DNA of 64,000 nucleotides, from assembly GCF_030283145.1 (NCBI RefSeq), contig NZ_JASNWE010000005.1, forward strand, positions 806,001 to 870,000. The letters run 5' to 3'. The position numbers were made by a program, and so were the translations under genes. The notes under the pieces were generated by a model that did no database searches, was not told where the DNA came from, and saw nothing but the letters and a program-made list of their open reading frames with translations. How positions within the stretch are numbered: position 1 is the stretch's first letter; each line of letters opens with the position of its first letter. The DNA comes from Actinomadura xylanilytica (GTDB lineage: Bacteria; Actinomycetota; Actinomycetes; Streptosporangiales; Streptosporangiaceae). This document shows, piece by piece, positions 23,632 through 32,143 of this stretch.

Positions 23632-24566
23632 CTTCGATCGGCGCGGTCCCGGTCCGGGCCGGGCCCCCTCGGCCCGCGCGGCAGCACCAGCACCGGGCAG
23701 CCGGCGGCGCGGACGATCTTGCCGGAGCTCTCGCCCAGGAAGACCTTGCGCAGCGGCCCGTCATGGCTGGACATGCAGGCCAGCACCTCGCCGGGCAGCA
23801 GGCCGACGCCGCCCAGCGTCTTGGCCGTCCCGGAGCCGACCGCGATCTCGGTCTCGACCTCCAGGCCGGGGCCGACCAGCCCGGCGGCGTGCTCCAGGTC
23901 CCGCTCGGCCTGGGCGCACTGCCGCCGCACCACCTCCTCGGCGCCGCGGAACTTGCCCGTCAGCCCCGCCGGGCGCAGCACCAGAGTCAGGAGCCGCACC
24001 GACAGGCCAAGCGACGCCGCGAGGCCCGTGGCGGCCGTGAGCGGGACCTCGACGTCGCGGCGCCGCCAGTACGCGACGGTGAGCCGCTCGAACCGCTGCG
24101 GCGCCTCCTCGGCGTAGCCGCGCGGCGCGAGCAGCACCGGCACCGGCGAGCCGTGCAGGAGCTGGTCGGCAGTGCTGCCGATGGCGATCCGGCCGCGCCG
24201 GCCGCGCGGCGCCGAGCCCGCGACGATCAGGTCGGCGCCGGCCTGCCCGGCGACCTCCAGCAGGCCGCGCCCGCTCCCCCGGTGCGTGTGCACCACGAGG
24301 GTCACGTTCCGCTCGGGCACCTTCAGCTCCGCCAGCCGCGCGGCGGCCCGCGCGACCGCGGCCTGGGACTGCTCCCTGAGGTAGGCGACCCACTCGGCGT
24401 CCACCGAGGCGGGGCCGCGGGCCGGCCAGGCGGGCGGATGGACGTTGGCGACGGTCACCGCCGCCTTGGCGGTGCGGGCGACCAGCGCCGCCAGTGCCAG
24501 CGCGTCCTCGCCCCGGTCGTCGGGCGAGTAGCCGACCAGCAGGCGCAGCCCCTTCGGCTCGCTCAT
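23628..24566 (-). CDS. Universal stress protein with tandem UspA domains
   Basis: A 312-residue protein with two UspA folds. The first begins LRLLVGYSPDDRGEDALALA and contains GRRGRIAIGSTADQLL with G-S-T, part of the ATP-binding motif. The second begins ERLTVAYWRRRDVEVPLTAA and ends KVFLGESSGKIVRAAGCPVL, also consistent with nucleotide binding. The ATG at 24566 overlaps the stop of the permease gene by 4 nt, tying it to the arginine deiminase operon. Stress proteins of this type are often induced by hypoxia in actinobacteria, which fits the neighbouring pathway. Confidence 0.94.
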   Translation of the reverse strand: MSEPKGLRLLVGYSPDDRGEDALALAALVARTAKAAVTVANVHPPAWPARGPASVDAEWVAYLREQSQAAVARAAARLAELKVPERNVTLVVHTHRGSGRGLLEVAGQAGADLIVAGSAPRGRRGRIAIGSTADQLLHGSPVPVLLAPRGYAEEAPQRFERLTVAYWRRRDVEVPLTAATGLAASLGLSVRLLTLVLRPAGLTGKFRGAEEVVRRQCAQAERDLEHAAGLVGPGLEVETEIAVGSGTAKTLGGVGLLPGEVLACMSSHDGPLRKVFLGESSGKIVRAAGCPVLVLPRGPRGPGPDRDRADRS

Positions 24567-26023
24567 CCCGGCCCCTTCCCTCGATCGGTGCGGGCCGCCA
24601 GCCGCGAGTGGCGGCGCCCGTAGGCGAAATAGGCCACGAGCCCGACCAGCGTCCAGAGCAGGAAGACCCCCCAGGTCACCGCGCCGAGCCCGACCATCAG
24701 GTACACGCAGAACCCGATGCCGAGCAGCGGCGTGATCGGGTAGAACGGGGTCCGGAAGCTGCGCGGCATGTCCGGCCGGGTCCGGCGCAGCACGATCACA
24801 CCCATGCTGACCAGGGCGAACGCGAACAGCGTGCCGATGCTGGTGGCGTCGACGAGCTTGCCGAGCGGGATCAGCGCCGCGAGCACCCCGATGAAGGCGG
24901 CCACGATCAGGGTGTTGGCGACCGGGACCGCGGTGCGCGGGCTGACCTTCTGGAAGATGGGCGGGATCAGCCCGTCCCGCGACATCGCGAACAGGATGCG
25001 GGTCTGCCCGTACATCACGGTCAGCACGACGCTGGCGATCGCGATCACCGCGCCGAGCGACAGGACGATGGAGGGCCAGGCGACGCCGGTGGCCTCGTCC
25101 AGCACCCGGGCCAGCGACGCCTCGGACCCGCTCAGGTTGAACTGCTGCCAGGGCATCGCGCCGACCGCGGTGAGCCCGACCGCCACGTACACGATCGTCA
25201 CGATGACCAGCGACAGGATGATGGCCAGCGGCAGATCGCGCTTGGGGTTCTTGGCCTCCTCGCCCGCGGTGGAGGCGGCGTCGAAGCCGATGTAGGAGAA
25301 GAACACCTTCGAGCCGGCCGCGCTGATCCCCGCCCAGCCCATCGGGGCGAACGGGGTCATGTTGCCCGAGTGGAAGGCGGTGGCCGCCATGGCGCAGAAG
25401 AAGACCAGCACCCCGATCTTGAGGAAGACCATGATGGTGTTGGCGGTGGCGCTCTCGGAGGTGCCGCGCAGCAGCAGGAGGGTCGCGAGCGCCACCACCG
25501 CGACGGCCGGCAGGTTGATCAGGCCGCCGTCGTCGCCCGGCGAGTTGCTGATCGCGGCGGGCATGGTGAACCCGAAGGACTTGTCGAAGAACTCGTTGAG
25601 GTAGGAGCCCCAGCCGACCGCGACGGCCGACACCGACACCGCGTACTCCAGCAGCAGGCACCAGCCGCACACCCAGGCGACCAGCTCGCCGAGCGTGGCG
25701 TAGGCGTAGGAGTAGGACGAGCCCGACACCGGGATGGTCCCGGCCAGCTCGGCGTAGGACAGCGCGGAGAACAGCGCGGTGACCGCGGCCAGCATGAACG
25801 CCACCACCACGGCGGGTCCGGCCAGCGGCACCGCCTCGCCCAGCACGACGAAGATCCCGGTGCCGAGCGTGGCGCCGACGCTGAACAGGGTGAGCTGGAG
25901 CAGGCTCATCGAGCGCTTGAGCTCGCCGCCCTCGCCCTGGCCGCCCTCGGCGACGATCTGGTCGACCGGCTTGGTCCTGGTCAGGCTGCGCAGAAGGGAT
26001 CCGGACGCGGTACCTGTGGTCAA
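24563..26023 (-). CDS. APC superfamily cationic amino acid permease (CAT-like)
   Basis: A 486-residue transporter with about 12 hydrophobic helices. The first helix contains FSVGATLGTGIFVVLG, the unwound G-x-G-T-G-I-F motif that binds the amino acid. LSYAELAGTIPVSGSSYSYA and SYIGFDAASTAGEEAKNPKR are typical of the CAT/YfnA group, which transports arginine, lysine or related amino acids. The start is a TTG at 26023. It lies 43 nt downstream of carbamate kinase and is probably part of the arginine operon, supplying arginine or moving another basic amino acid. Confidence 0.92.
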   Translation of the reverse strand: MTTGTASGSLLRSLTRTKPVDQIVAEGGQGEGGELKRSMSLLQLTLFSVGATLGTGIFVVLGEAVPLAGPAVVVAFMLAAVTALFSALSYAELAGTIPVSGSSYSYAYATLGELVAWVCGWCLLLEYAVSVSAVAVGWGSYLNEFFDKSFGFTMPAAISNSPGDDGGLINLPAVAVVALATLLLLRGTSESATANTIMVFLKIGVLVFFCAMAATAFHSGNMTPFAPMGWAGISAAGSKVFFSYIGFDAASTAGEEAKNPKRDLPLAIILSLVIVTIVYVAVGLTAVGAMPWQQFNLSGSEASLARVLDEATGVAWPSIVLSLGAVIAIASVVLTVMYGQTRILFAMSRDGLIPPIFQKVSPRTAVPVANTLIVAAFIGVLAALIPLGKLVDATSIGTLFAFALVSMGVIVLRRTRPDMPRSFRTPFYPITPLLGIGFCVYLMVGLGAVTWGVFLLWTLVGLVAYFAYGRRHSRLAARTDRGKGPG

Positions 26024-26066
26024 GGCGCACCCCGTTTCGCTCGGTGAGGCCGGCGGGCGGCCCGGA

Positions 26067-27002
26067 CTACAGCGTGCTGGCCAGCGGCCAGGTCGCGTTC
26101 GGCGTCACGATCGTCCCGGCGGTCCCCTCCAGGATCTGCACGCACTGGTCGAGCCTCCCGATCGCGGCCATGTCGCCGGTGCGTTCCACGAACCCGCTCA
26201 CCGCCTCCACCTTCGGTCCCATCGAGCCCGCCGGGAAGTCCTCGGCGCGGAGCTCGTGCGGGGTGGTCTGCTCGATCTCCTCCTGCGCGGGCGTGCCGAA
26301 GTTGCGCATCACCCGCGGCACGTCGGTGAGGATGAGGAACGCGTCCGCCTCCAGCGTCTCGGCCAGCAGCGCCGCGGTCATGTCCTTGTCGATCACGGCC
26401 TCGGTGCCCTCCAGCCGGCCGACGTCGTTGCGGAAGACCGGGATGCCGCCGCCGCCCGCGCAGACCACCACGGTCCCGCCGCGGACGAGCTGCCGGATCA
26501 GCCGCGTCTCGATCACCCGGCGCGGCAGCGGCGAGGGCACCACCCGGCGCCAGTGGTCGCCGTCCGGCTTGACCGTCCAGCCGTACTCCTTGGCGAGCTT
26601 CTCGGCCTCCTCCCTGCCGTAGACCTGCCCGACGAACTTGCTCGGGTCGGCGAAGGCGGGGTCGACCGCCGACACCAGCGTCTGATTGATCATCGCGACC
26701 ACCTGCCGGCCGGGCAGCGCGTTCTGGAGGGCCTGGAGCAGCCAGTAGCCGATCATGCCCTGGGTCTCGGCGCCGATGGTGTCCAGCGGGTAGGGCCGGC
26801 TCAGGTTCGGATCGTTGATGCTCTCCAGCGACAGCACCCCGACCTGCGGGCCGTTGCCGTGCGTGATGAGCAGCTCGTGCCGCTCGGCGAGCGGCGCTAG
26901 CGACTTGACGGCCGTCATGACGTTGGACCGCTGGAGCTCGGCGTCGGGCCGGTCGCCGCGCCGCATCAGCGCGTTTCCCCCGAGCGCCACGACTACGCGC
27001 AT
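26067..27002 (-). CDS. arcC: Carbamate kinase
   Basis: A 311-residue enzyme that transfers phosphate from carbamoyl phosphate to ADP, yielding ATP, CO2 and ammonia. It starts MRVVVALGGNALMRRGD. LLITHGNGPQVGVL, CAGGGGIPV and VIDKDMTAALLAETL are classical carbamate kinase motifs with the catalytic lysines. MGPKVEAVSGFVE near the C-terminus completes the active site. It is the last enzyme of the arginine deiminase pathway, encoded 32 nt after the ornithine carbamoyltransferase gene. Confidence 0.97.
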   Translation of the reverse strand: MRVVVALGGNALMRRGDRPDAELQRSNVMTAVKSLAPLAERHELLITHGNGPQVGVLSLESINDPNLSRPYPLDTIGAETQGMIGYWLLQALQNALPGRQVVAMINQTLVSAVDPAFADPSKFVGQVYGREEAEKLAKEYGWTVKPDGDHWRRVVPSPLPRRVIETRLIRQLVRGGTVVVCAGGGGIPVFRNDVGRLEGTEAVIDKDMTAALLAETLEADAFLILTDVPRVMRNFGTPAQEEIEQTTPHELRAEDFPAGSMGPKVEAVSGFVERTGDMAAIGRLDQCVQILEGTAGTIVTPNATWPLASTL

Positions 27003-27034
27003 GTTCCCGTCCCCCCGGTTCCCGTCGCGCCCGC

Positions 27035-28036
27035 TCAGCCGAGCGTCGCGACCATGACGGCCTTGATGGTGTGCATCCGGTTCTCGGCCTCGTCGAAGAC
27101 GATCGAGGCGTCGGACTCGAAGACCTCGTCGGTCACCTCCAGGGCGTCCAGCCCGGTCTTCTGGTAGATGTCCTCGCCGACGGCGGTCTCCCGGTTGTGG
27201 AAGGCCGGCAGGCAGTGCATGAACTTCACGTGCGGGTTGCCGGTGGCCTTCAGCACCCGCGCGTTGACCTGGTACGGCTTGAGCAGCTTGATCCGCTCGT
27301 TCCAGATCTCCTTGGGCTCGCCCATCGAGACCCACACGTCGGTGAGGACGAAGTCGGCGCCCTTGACGCCCGCCTTCACGTCGTCGGTGATGGTGATCTC
27401 GGCGCCGGTCCGGGCCGCGATCTCCATGGCCGGCTTGACGACCATGTCCTGGTCGGGCCAGAGGCCCTTCGGCCCGACGATCCGCACGTCCATGCCGAGC
27501 AGCGCCCCCGCAACGATGTAGGAGTGGCCCATGTTGTTGTGGGCGTCGCCCAGGTAGGCGAAGGTGATGTCGTGCAGCGGCCGGTCGCTGTGCTCGCGCA
27601 TGGTAAGCGCGTCGGCGAGCATCTGGGTCGGGTGCCAGTCGTCGGTCAGGCCGTTCCACACCGGGACGCCCGCGTACGCGGCGAGCTCCTCCACCAGCCG
27701 CTGCTCCGACCCCCGGTACTCGATGCCGTCGAACATCCGGCCGAGCACCCGCGCGGTGTCCTTCATCGACTCCTTGTGGCCGATCTGCGAGCCGCTCGGC
27801 TCCAGGTAGGTGACGTGGGCGCCCTGGTCGTGCGCGGCGACCTCGAAGGAGCACCGGGTGCGGGTGGAGGTCTTCTCGAAGATCAGCGCGATGTTCTTGC
27901 CGGCCAGGTGGTGCCGCTCGGTCCCGCTGTACTTGGCCGCCTTCAGCTCGGCCGAGAGGTCGATCAGGAACCTGAACTCCTTGGGCGTGAAGTCCAGCTC
28001 CTTGGTGAAGCTGCGCCCGCGCAGGTTGAACGCCAT
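27035..28036 (-). CDS. arcB: Catabolic ornithine carbamoyltransferase
   Basis: A 333-residue enzyme. The carbamoyl-phosphate loop is FEKTSTRTRCSFEVA and the ornithine-binding Cys is in KFMHCLPAFHN. LTDDWHPTQMLADALTMRE and SMGEPKEIWNERI are further family signatures. Its position between arginine deiminase and carbamate kinase makes it the catabolic enzyme, which splits citrulline to ornithine and carbamoyl phosphate. The biosynthetic argF should be elsewhere. ATG start at 28036. Confidence 0.97.
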   Translation of the reverse strand: MAFNLRGRSFTKELDFTPKEFRFLIDLSAELKAAKYSGTERHHLAGKNIALIFEKTSTRTRCSFEVAAHDQGAHVTYLEPSGSQIGHKESMKDTARVLGRMFDGIEYRGSEQRLVEELAAYAGVPVWNGLTDDWHPTQMLADALTMREHSDRPLHDITFAYLGDAHNNMGHSYIVAGALLGMDVRIVGPKGLWPDQDMVVKPAMEIAARTGAEITITDDVKAGVKGADFVLTDVWVSMGEPKEIWNERIKLLKPYQVNARVLKATGNPHVKFMHCLPAFHNRETAVGEDIYQKTGLDALEVTDEVFESDASIVFDEAENRMHTIKAVMVATLG

Positions 28037-28075
28037 GTCGCCGTCCGTCCGTTCTCTAGAGAGGGTGTGCGCCGG

Positions 28076-29317
28076 TCAGGCGTCCCGTTCCAGGGGGCAG
28101 CTCATGCAGCGCGGCCCGCCGCGTCCCCGGCCGAGTTCGCTGCCCCGGATGGTGAGCACCTCGATGCCGTTCCTCTGGAGGTGGTTGTTGGTGGTGGTGT
28201 TGCGCTCGTACGCCACGACCACGCCGGGCTCGACGGCCAGCACGTTGGAGCCGTCGTCCCACTGCTCGCGCTCGGCGGCGAACACGTCCTGGGTCGCGGT
28301 GAGCACCTTGATCTCGTCCAGCCCGAGGGCGGAGGCGATGGCCCGGTGCATCTGGTCGGGAGCGTGGTCGGTGACCTTCAGCTCCTTCTCGGTGTCGCCC
28401 GGCTGGACGGTGTAGGACGGCAGCATCCCCATGCCCGCGTACTTGGTGAACACGCCGTGGTCGACCATCGTCAGGACGGTGTCCAGGTGCATGAACGCGC
28501 GCTTCTGCGGCAGCTGGAGCGCCACGATCTTGTCGCAGCCGCCCTTGGCGAACAGCGACTGGGCGAGCATCTCGACCGCCTGCGGCTGGGTCCGCTCGCT
28601 CATCCCGACCAGCACCGCGCCGTTGCCGATCACCAGGATGTCGCCGCCCTCGATGGTGGCAGGCGCCATCGGGGTGCCGTGGCTCCACACGTTGAAGCCG
28701 CCCGCCTCCGCCTGGTCGTACCCGTCGGCGAACATCGGGTGCCAGCGGTAGACGGCCTCCATGTTCACCGTCTCGCGCATCCGCGCCTTCTTGCGCATCG
28801 CGTTGATCGAGACCCCGTCGTACACCCAGCAGGAGGTGTCGCGGGTGAACAGGTGGTTCGGCAGCGGCTGGAGGACGAACTCGTCCATGCCGATCGAGTG
28901 GAAGGCGATCGACTTGGGCTCGGAGATCCGCTCCAGCAGCTCGCGCTTGGTGATGCCGCCGATCAGGAACGAGCCGAGCTCCTTGGTCTGCATCGAGTCG
29001 AACCCGTTGCGGATCGCGTCGGTGGCGAGCGGCCCGAACCAGTGCGGGTCGATGACGAAGTCCAGGATGTGCTTCCTGGCCTCGGGGATCTCGATGGTCT
29101 CGCGCAGCAGGTCGAGCAGCAGCCGGACCTGGACGCCGCGCGCGGCCAGCACGTTGCGGAACTCGTCGTGCTCCTCGCCGGCCCGCTGCACCCACAGCAC
29201 GTCGTCGAACAGGAGGTCGGCCGCGTTGGACGGGGTGAGCCGCTTGAGCGACAGCTCGGGCCGGTGCACCAGGACCTGGCGGAGCCGCCCGACCTCGGAC
29301 TGGACGTTGAATGACAT
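28076..29317 (-). CDS. arcA: Arginine deiminase
   Basis: A 413-residue enzyme that hydrolyses arginine to citrulline and ammonia. The catalytic Cys is in GRGRGGPRCMSCPLERDA at the C-terminus. FHSIGMDEFVLQPLPNHLFT and MAPATIEGGDILVIGNGAVL contribute the catalytic Asp/Glu/His set, and VGMSERTQPQAV follows. The Shine-Dalgarno is GGGGGAGG, 3 nt before the ATG. The gene is the first enzyme gene after the antiporter, and the whole set arcD-like/arcA/arcB/arcC runs on the minus strand with gaps under 50 nt. Confidence 0.97.
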   Translation of the reverse strand: MSFNVQSEVGRLRQVLVHRPELSLKRLTPSNAADLLFDDVLWVQRAGEEHDEFRNVLAARGVQVRLLLDLLRETIEIPEARKHILDFVIDPHWFGPLATDAIRNGFDSMQTKELGSFLIGGITKRELLERISEPKSIAFHSIGMDEFVLQPLPNHLFTRDTSCWVYDGVSINAMRKKARMRETVNMEAVYRWHPMFADGYDQAEAGGFNVWSHGTPMAPATIEGGDILVIGNGAVLVGMSERTQPQAVEMLAQSLFAKGGCDKIVALQLPQKRAFMHLDTVLTMVDHGVFTKYAGMGMLPSYTVQPGDTEKELKVTDHAPDQMHRAIASALGLDEIKVLTATQDVFAAEREQWDDGSNVLAVEPGVVVAYERNTTTNNHLQRNGIEVLTIRGSELGRGRGGPRCMSCPLERDA

Positions 29318-29363
29318 TGCCTCCCCCTCCTCGTGGTCCCGGCACGCCCGCGCGGGCGGCCGG

Positions 29364-30833
29364 TCAGGGCCGCGGCCCCGCCGGCCGGGCGGGCCGCTCC
29401 CTGGTCCCGTACTCGCCGCGCTCGGCCTTGGTCCAGATGTAGACCGGGACGCCGATCAGCATCGCCAGGATGCCGAGCATCACGGCCTCGTCCCCGGAGC
29501 CGTACACGATCGCGAAGGCGAACAGCAGCGCGACGCACGCGATCGTCAGGTCCTTGACCATCCGGCCCCGGTCGATCCCGCGTCCCCCGGTGACGAGCCA
29601 GAACAGCTGCGCCGCGGCCGAGAAGAAGTACGGGATCGCGGTGGTGAACGAGGCGAACAGCAGGATGGTGTTGAAGGCGTTCTCTGACGCGTAGGCGAAC
29701 AGCAGCATCAGCGAGGTGAGCAGCGAGCCCGCCACGATGCCGACGAACGGCGCGCCGCGCCGGGACAGCCGGCCGAAGCCGGCGGGGAACAGCCCGTCGC
29801 GGGCGGCGGCCATCGGCATCTCGGCGACCAGCATCGTCCAGCCGTTCAGCGCGCCGATGCCGGACGCGATCGCGCAGGCCGCCATCACCCCGCCCCAGCC
29901 GCTGCCGCCGAACATGTTGTTGATCGCGTCGGCGAACGGGGCGGTGGAGCCGACCAGCCGGTCGTGCGGCACGGTCCCGAAGATCGCCACGGTGGCCAGC
30001 AGGTACATGGCGCCGCAGGCGAGGACGCCGTAGATGCTGGCCCGGCCCACGTTGCGGACCGGGTCCCTGATCCGCTCGGCGACGATGGTGACGCTCTCCA
30101 TGCCGGAGTAGATGAACAGGATCAGGCCGGCCGCCAGCCAGACCGCGTCCCACAGCGACCCGCCCTGGGCGTTGAACGGCCCGAAGTTGTCGGCCGACAC
30201 GAAGAACAGCCCGACGATCGCGATGAAGATCAGCGGGACGAACTTCAGCACGGTGGTGACGAGCTGGAACAGCCCGATGTTCTTCACACCGGTCAGGTTG
30301 ATCAGGGCCGGGATCCAGACCCCCACCAGCCCGATCACGATCTTGCCGAGGGTGCCGTCCCAGCCCAGGAAGTAGTTGACGTATCCGACCCAGGCGACCG
30401 CGATTCCCGCGTTGCCGCCCCAGGCGGTGAGCCAGAACGACCACGCGGTCCAGAAGCCGACGAATTCGCCGAACGCCTGGCGAGCGTAGGCGTAGGGACC
30501 GCCGCTGGAGGGGATCCGGCCGCCGAGCCTGCCGAAGACGATGGCGAGCGCGATGGCGGCCAGCGTGGTCACCGCCATCACCGCGAAGCTGAGGGTGCCG
30601 ATGGCGGCGAGCGAGGCCGGCAGCAGGAAGATGCCGGTGCCGACGATGTTGCCGATCACCAGGGCGGTCGCCCCGGGAAGCCCTAGCCTGTCGCCGCCCT
30701 CGCCGCCCGTTCCGCCCTCGCCGCTCTCGCCGCTCTCGCCGCTGGGGGGTCCGCCCGCCTCCCGCGGCGGGCGCCCGGCTGCCGTCCCGGTCGGCTCCCC
30801 GGCCTCCCGGGGCGCCGGGCTGGGCTCCCCCAT
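29364..30833 (-). CDS. AdiC-like APC antiporter, likely arginine/ornithine exchange
   Basis: A 489-residue, 12-helix APC transporter. After a 45-residue Gly/Ser/Glu-rich N-terminus comes ALVIGNIVGTGIFLLPASLA, then RIPSSGGPYAYARQAFGEF, close to AdiC-type arginine antiporters. Being first in the arginine deiminase operon, it most likely exchanges external arginine for ornithine. The ATG at 30833 follows a purine-rich GGGGGGACAGGA sequence. Long Gly-rich repeats in the N-terminus are unusual for the family. Confidence 0.9.
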   Translation of the reverse strand: MGEPSPAPREAGEPTGTAAGRPPREAGGPPSGESGESGEGGTGGEGGDRLGLPGATALVIGNIVGTGIFLLPASLAAIGTLSFAVMAVTTLAAIALAIVFGRLGGRIPSSGGPYAYARQAFGEFVGFWTAWSFWLTAWGGNAGIAVAWVGYVNYFLGWDGTLGKIVIGLVGVWIPALINLTGVKNIGLFQLVTTVLKFVPLIFIAIVGLFFVSADNFGPFNAQGGSLWDAVWLAAGLILFIYSGMESVTIVAERIRDPVRNVGRASIYGVLACGAMYLLATVAIFGTVPHDRLVGSTAPFADAINNMFGGSGWGGVMAACAIASGIGALNGWTMLVAEMPMAAARDGLFPAGFGRLSRRGAPFVGIVAGSLLTSLMLLFAYASENAFNTILLFASFTTAIPYFFSAAAQLFWLVTGGRGIDRGRMVKDLTIACVALLFAFAIVYGSGDEAVMLGILAMLIGVPVYIWTKAERGEYGTRERPARPAGPRP

Positions 30834-30981
30834 TCCTGTCCCCCCGAATTCGACAAAGGCCCGTAGAAGTCACCGCGGCACTCGGATGACACGCTGGGAA
30901 TTACCCGGGCGCTACCTGCCGAAACTCGGCGCACTTTCGCCGTTGTGCCGCTATCGAACGAAGATCGACTAAGAGTTTCGG

Positions 30982-30996
30982 CCTTTTCTGAAAAGG
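30982..30996. promoter_or_regulatory. Palindrome upstream of the arginine deiminase operon
   Basis: CCTTTTC-T-GAAAAGG is a perfect 7-bp inverted repeat around one base. It lies between the atpG-like gene and the arc operon, about 150 nt before the antiporter start. It could be an operator. It is not followed by a U-tract and lies 50 nt past the atpG-like stop, so a terminator is less likely. Confidence 0.35.
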
Positions 30997-31047
30997 GAGG
31001 GGAATTTGGCTTTGACTTGTGCTTCGCGTCCACCTTCTCGACCCGGT

Positions 31048-31953
31048 TCAGCCGGGCCGCCCGGCGAGCGAGTTCGCCCCGGCCACGATCTCGCTCAGCT
31101 CGTTGGTGACCTCCTCCTGGCGGGCCTCGTTGGCCTGCCGGGTCAGGGTGCCGATCAGCTCGTCGGCGTTGTCGGTGGCCGCCATCATCGCCGCCCTGCG
31201 CGCCGCGTGCTCCGAGGCCGCCGCCTCCAGCAGCATGTGCCACACCCGGCCGTTGACGTACTGCCTGAGCAGTCCGTCCAGGACGGACGCGGGGGCCGGC
31301 TCGAAGTCGTAGGCCGGCGCCGCCCGCGCGCCGGGCCCGCCGCCGGCGACCTCCTCCACCTCCAGCGGCAGGATCCGCCGCACGGTCGTCCGCTGGTTCA
31401 GCATCGACACGAACTCGGTGTAGACGACGTGGACCCCGCCCACCCCGCCGTCCCGGGTCGGCCGGTCGAACGCGTCCAGGAGCAGCCCGCCGATCTCCGC
31501 CGCCAGCTCGTAGGCCGGCTGCCCGGTGGACCCGGCCCACTCCTTCACGGCCTCGCGCCGCCTGAACCTGAAGTTGTCGACGGCCTTCCGGCCGACCAGG
31601 TAGAAGACCGGCTCGCTGCCCTGCTCGCGCAGCAGCCCCGCCAGCGACTCGCCCTGCTTGAGGACGTTGTGGTTGTAGCCGCCGCAGAAGCCGCGGTCAC
31701 TGGTCAGCAGCAGCACCGCGACCCGGGAGGCGTCCGGCCGCTCGTTCAGCAGCGGATGGTCGAGGTGGACGTGATGGCTGATCAGCGCCGAGACCGCGGC
31801 GGTCACCTGGCGCGCGTACGGCTCGGCCGCCGCCACCCGCTGCCGCGCCCGGGAGATCCGGGCCGCGGCGATCAGCTCCTGGGCGCGGGTGATCTTCGCC
31901 GTGGACCTCACCGACCTGATGCGGGAGCGCAGCGCCCGCAGTTGAGCTGCCAT
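31048..31953 (-). CDS. Orphan F1-ATPase gamma subunit paralogue
   Basis: A 301-residue protein with a complete gamma-subunit layout. The N-terminal shaft helix reads IRSVRSTAKITRAQELIAAA. The Rossmann-like centre has LLTSDRGFCGGYNHNVLK and FYLVGRKAVDNFRF. The C-terminal shaft helix reads AAMMAATDNADELIGTLTRQ and ends TNELSEIVAGANSL. No other ATP synthase gene is adjacent, so it is a stand-alone copy. It sits upstream of the arginine deiminase operon on the same strand, 214 nt away. No strong Shine-Dalgarno precedes the ATG at 31953. It may replace the housekeeping gamma under some condition or act alone; that is inference. Confidence 0.9.
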   Translation of the reverse strand: MAAQLRALRSRIRSVRSTAKITRAQELIAAARISRARQRVAAAEPYARQVTAAVSALISHHVHLDHPLLNERPDASRVAVLLLTSDRGFCGGYNHNVLKQGESLAGLLREQGSEPVFYLVGRKAVDNFRFRRREAVKEWAGSTGQPAYELAAEIGGLLLDAFDRPTRDGGVGGVHVVYTEFVSMLNQRTTVRRILPLEVEEVAGGGPGARAAPAYDFEPAPASVLDGLLRQYVNGRVWHMLLEAAASEHAARRAAMMAATDNADELIGTLTRQANEARQEEVTNELSEIVAGANSLAGRPG

Positions 31954-32130
31954 GCCGTCACGCTGCCACGGGGCGCGTCACCGGCCCCGTCCGGCGCCGG
32001 GCGCCTTCCTGAGCCTTTACCGCTCGTTCACCCCGAGCCCGTGCTCGCGCCCGACCGCCTCCCGATCCACCGGCCGACCCGCCGGAGCGCGGACGACGGG
32101 GCTCCGCACGGAGCGGGCGCGGGCCCGCCC

Positions 32131-32136
32131 TAAACT
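32131..32136 (+). promoter_or_regulatory. Putative -10 box of leaderless ABC ATPase mRNA
   Basis: TAAACT lies 7 nt before the ATG at 32144. No Shine-Dalgarno is seen, which fits leaderless translation. Confidence 0.4.
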
Positions 32137-32143
32137 CGAGCCC

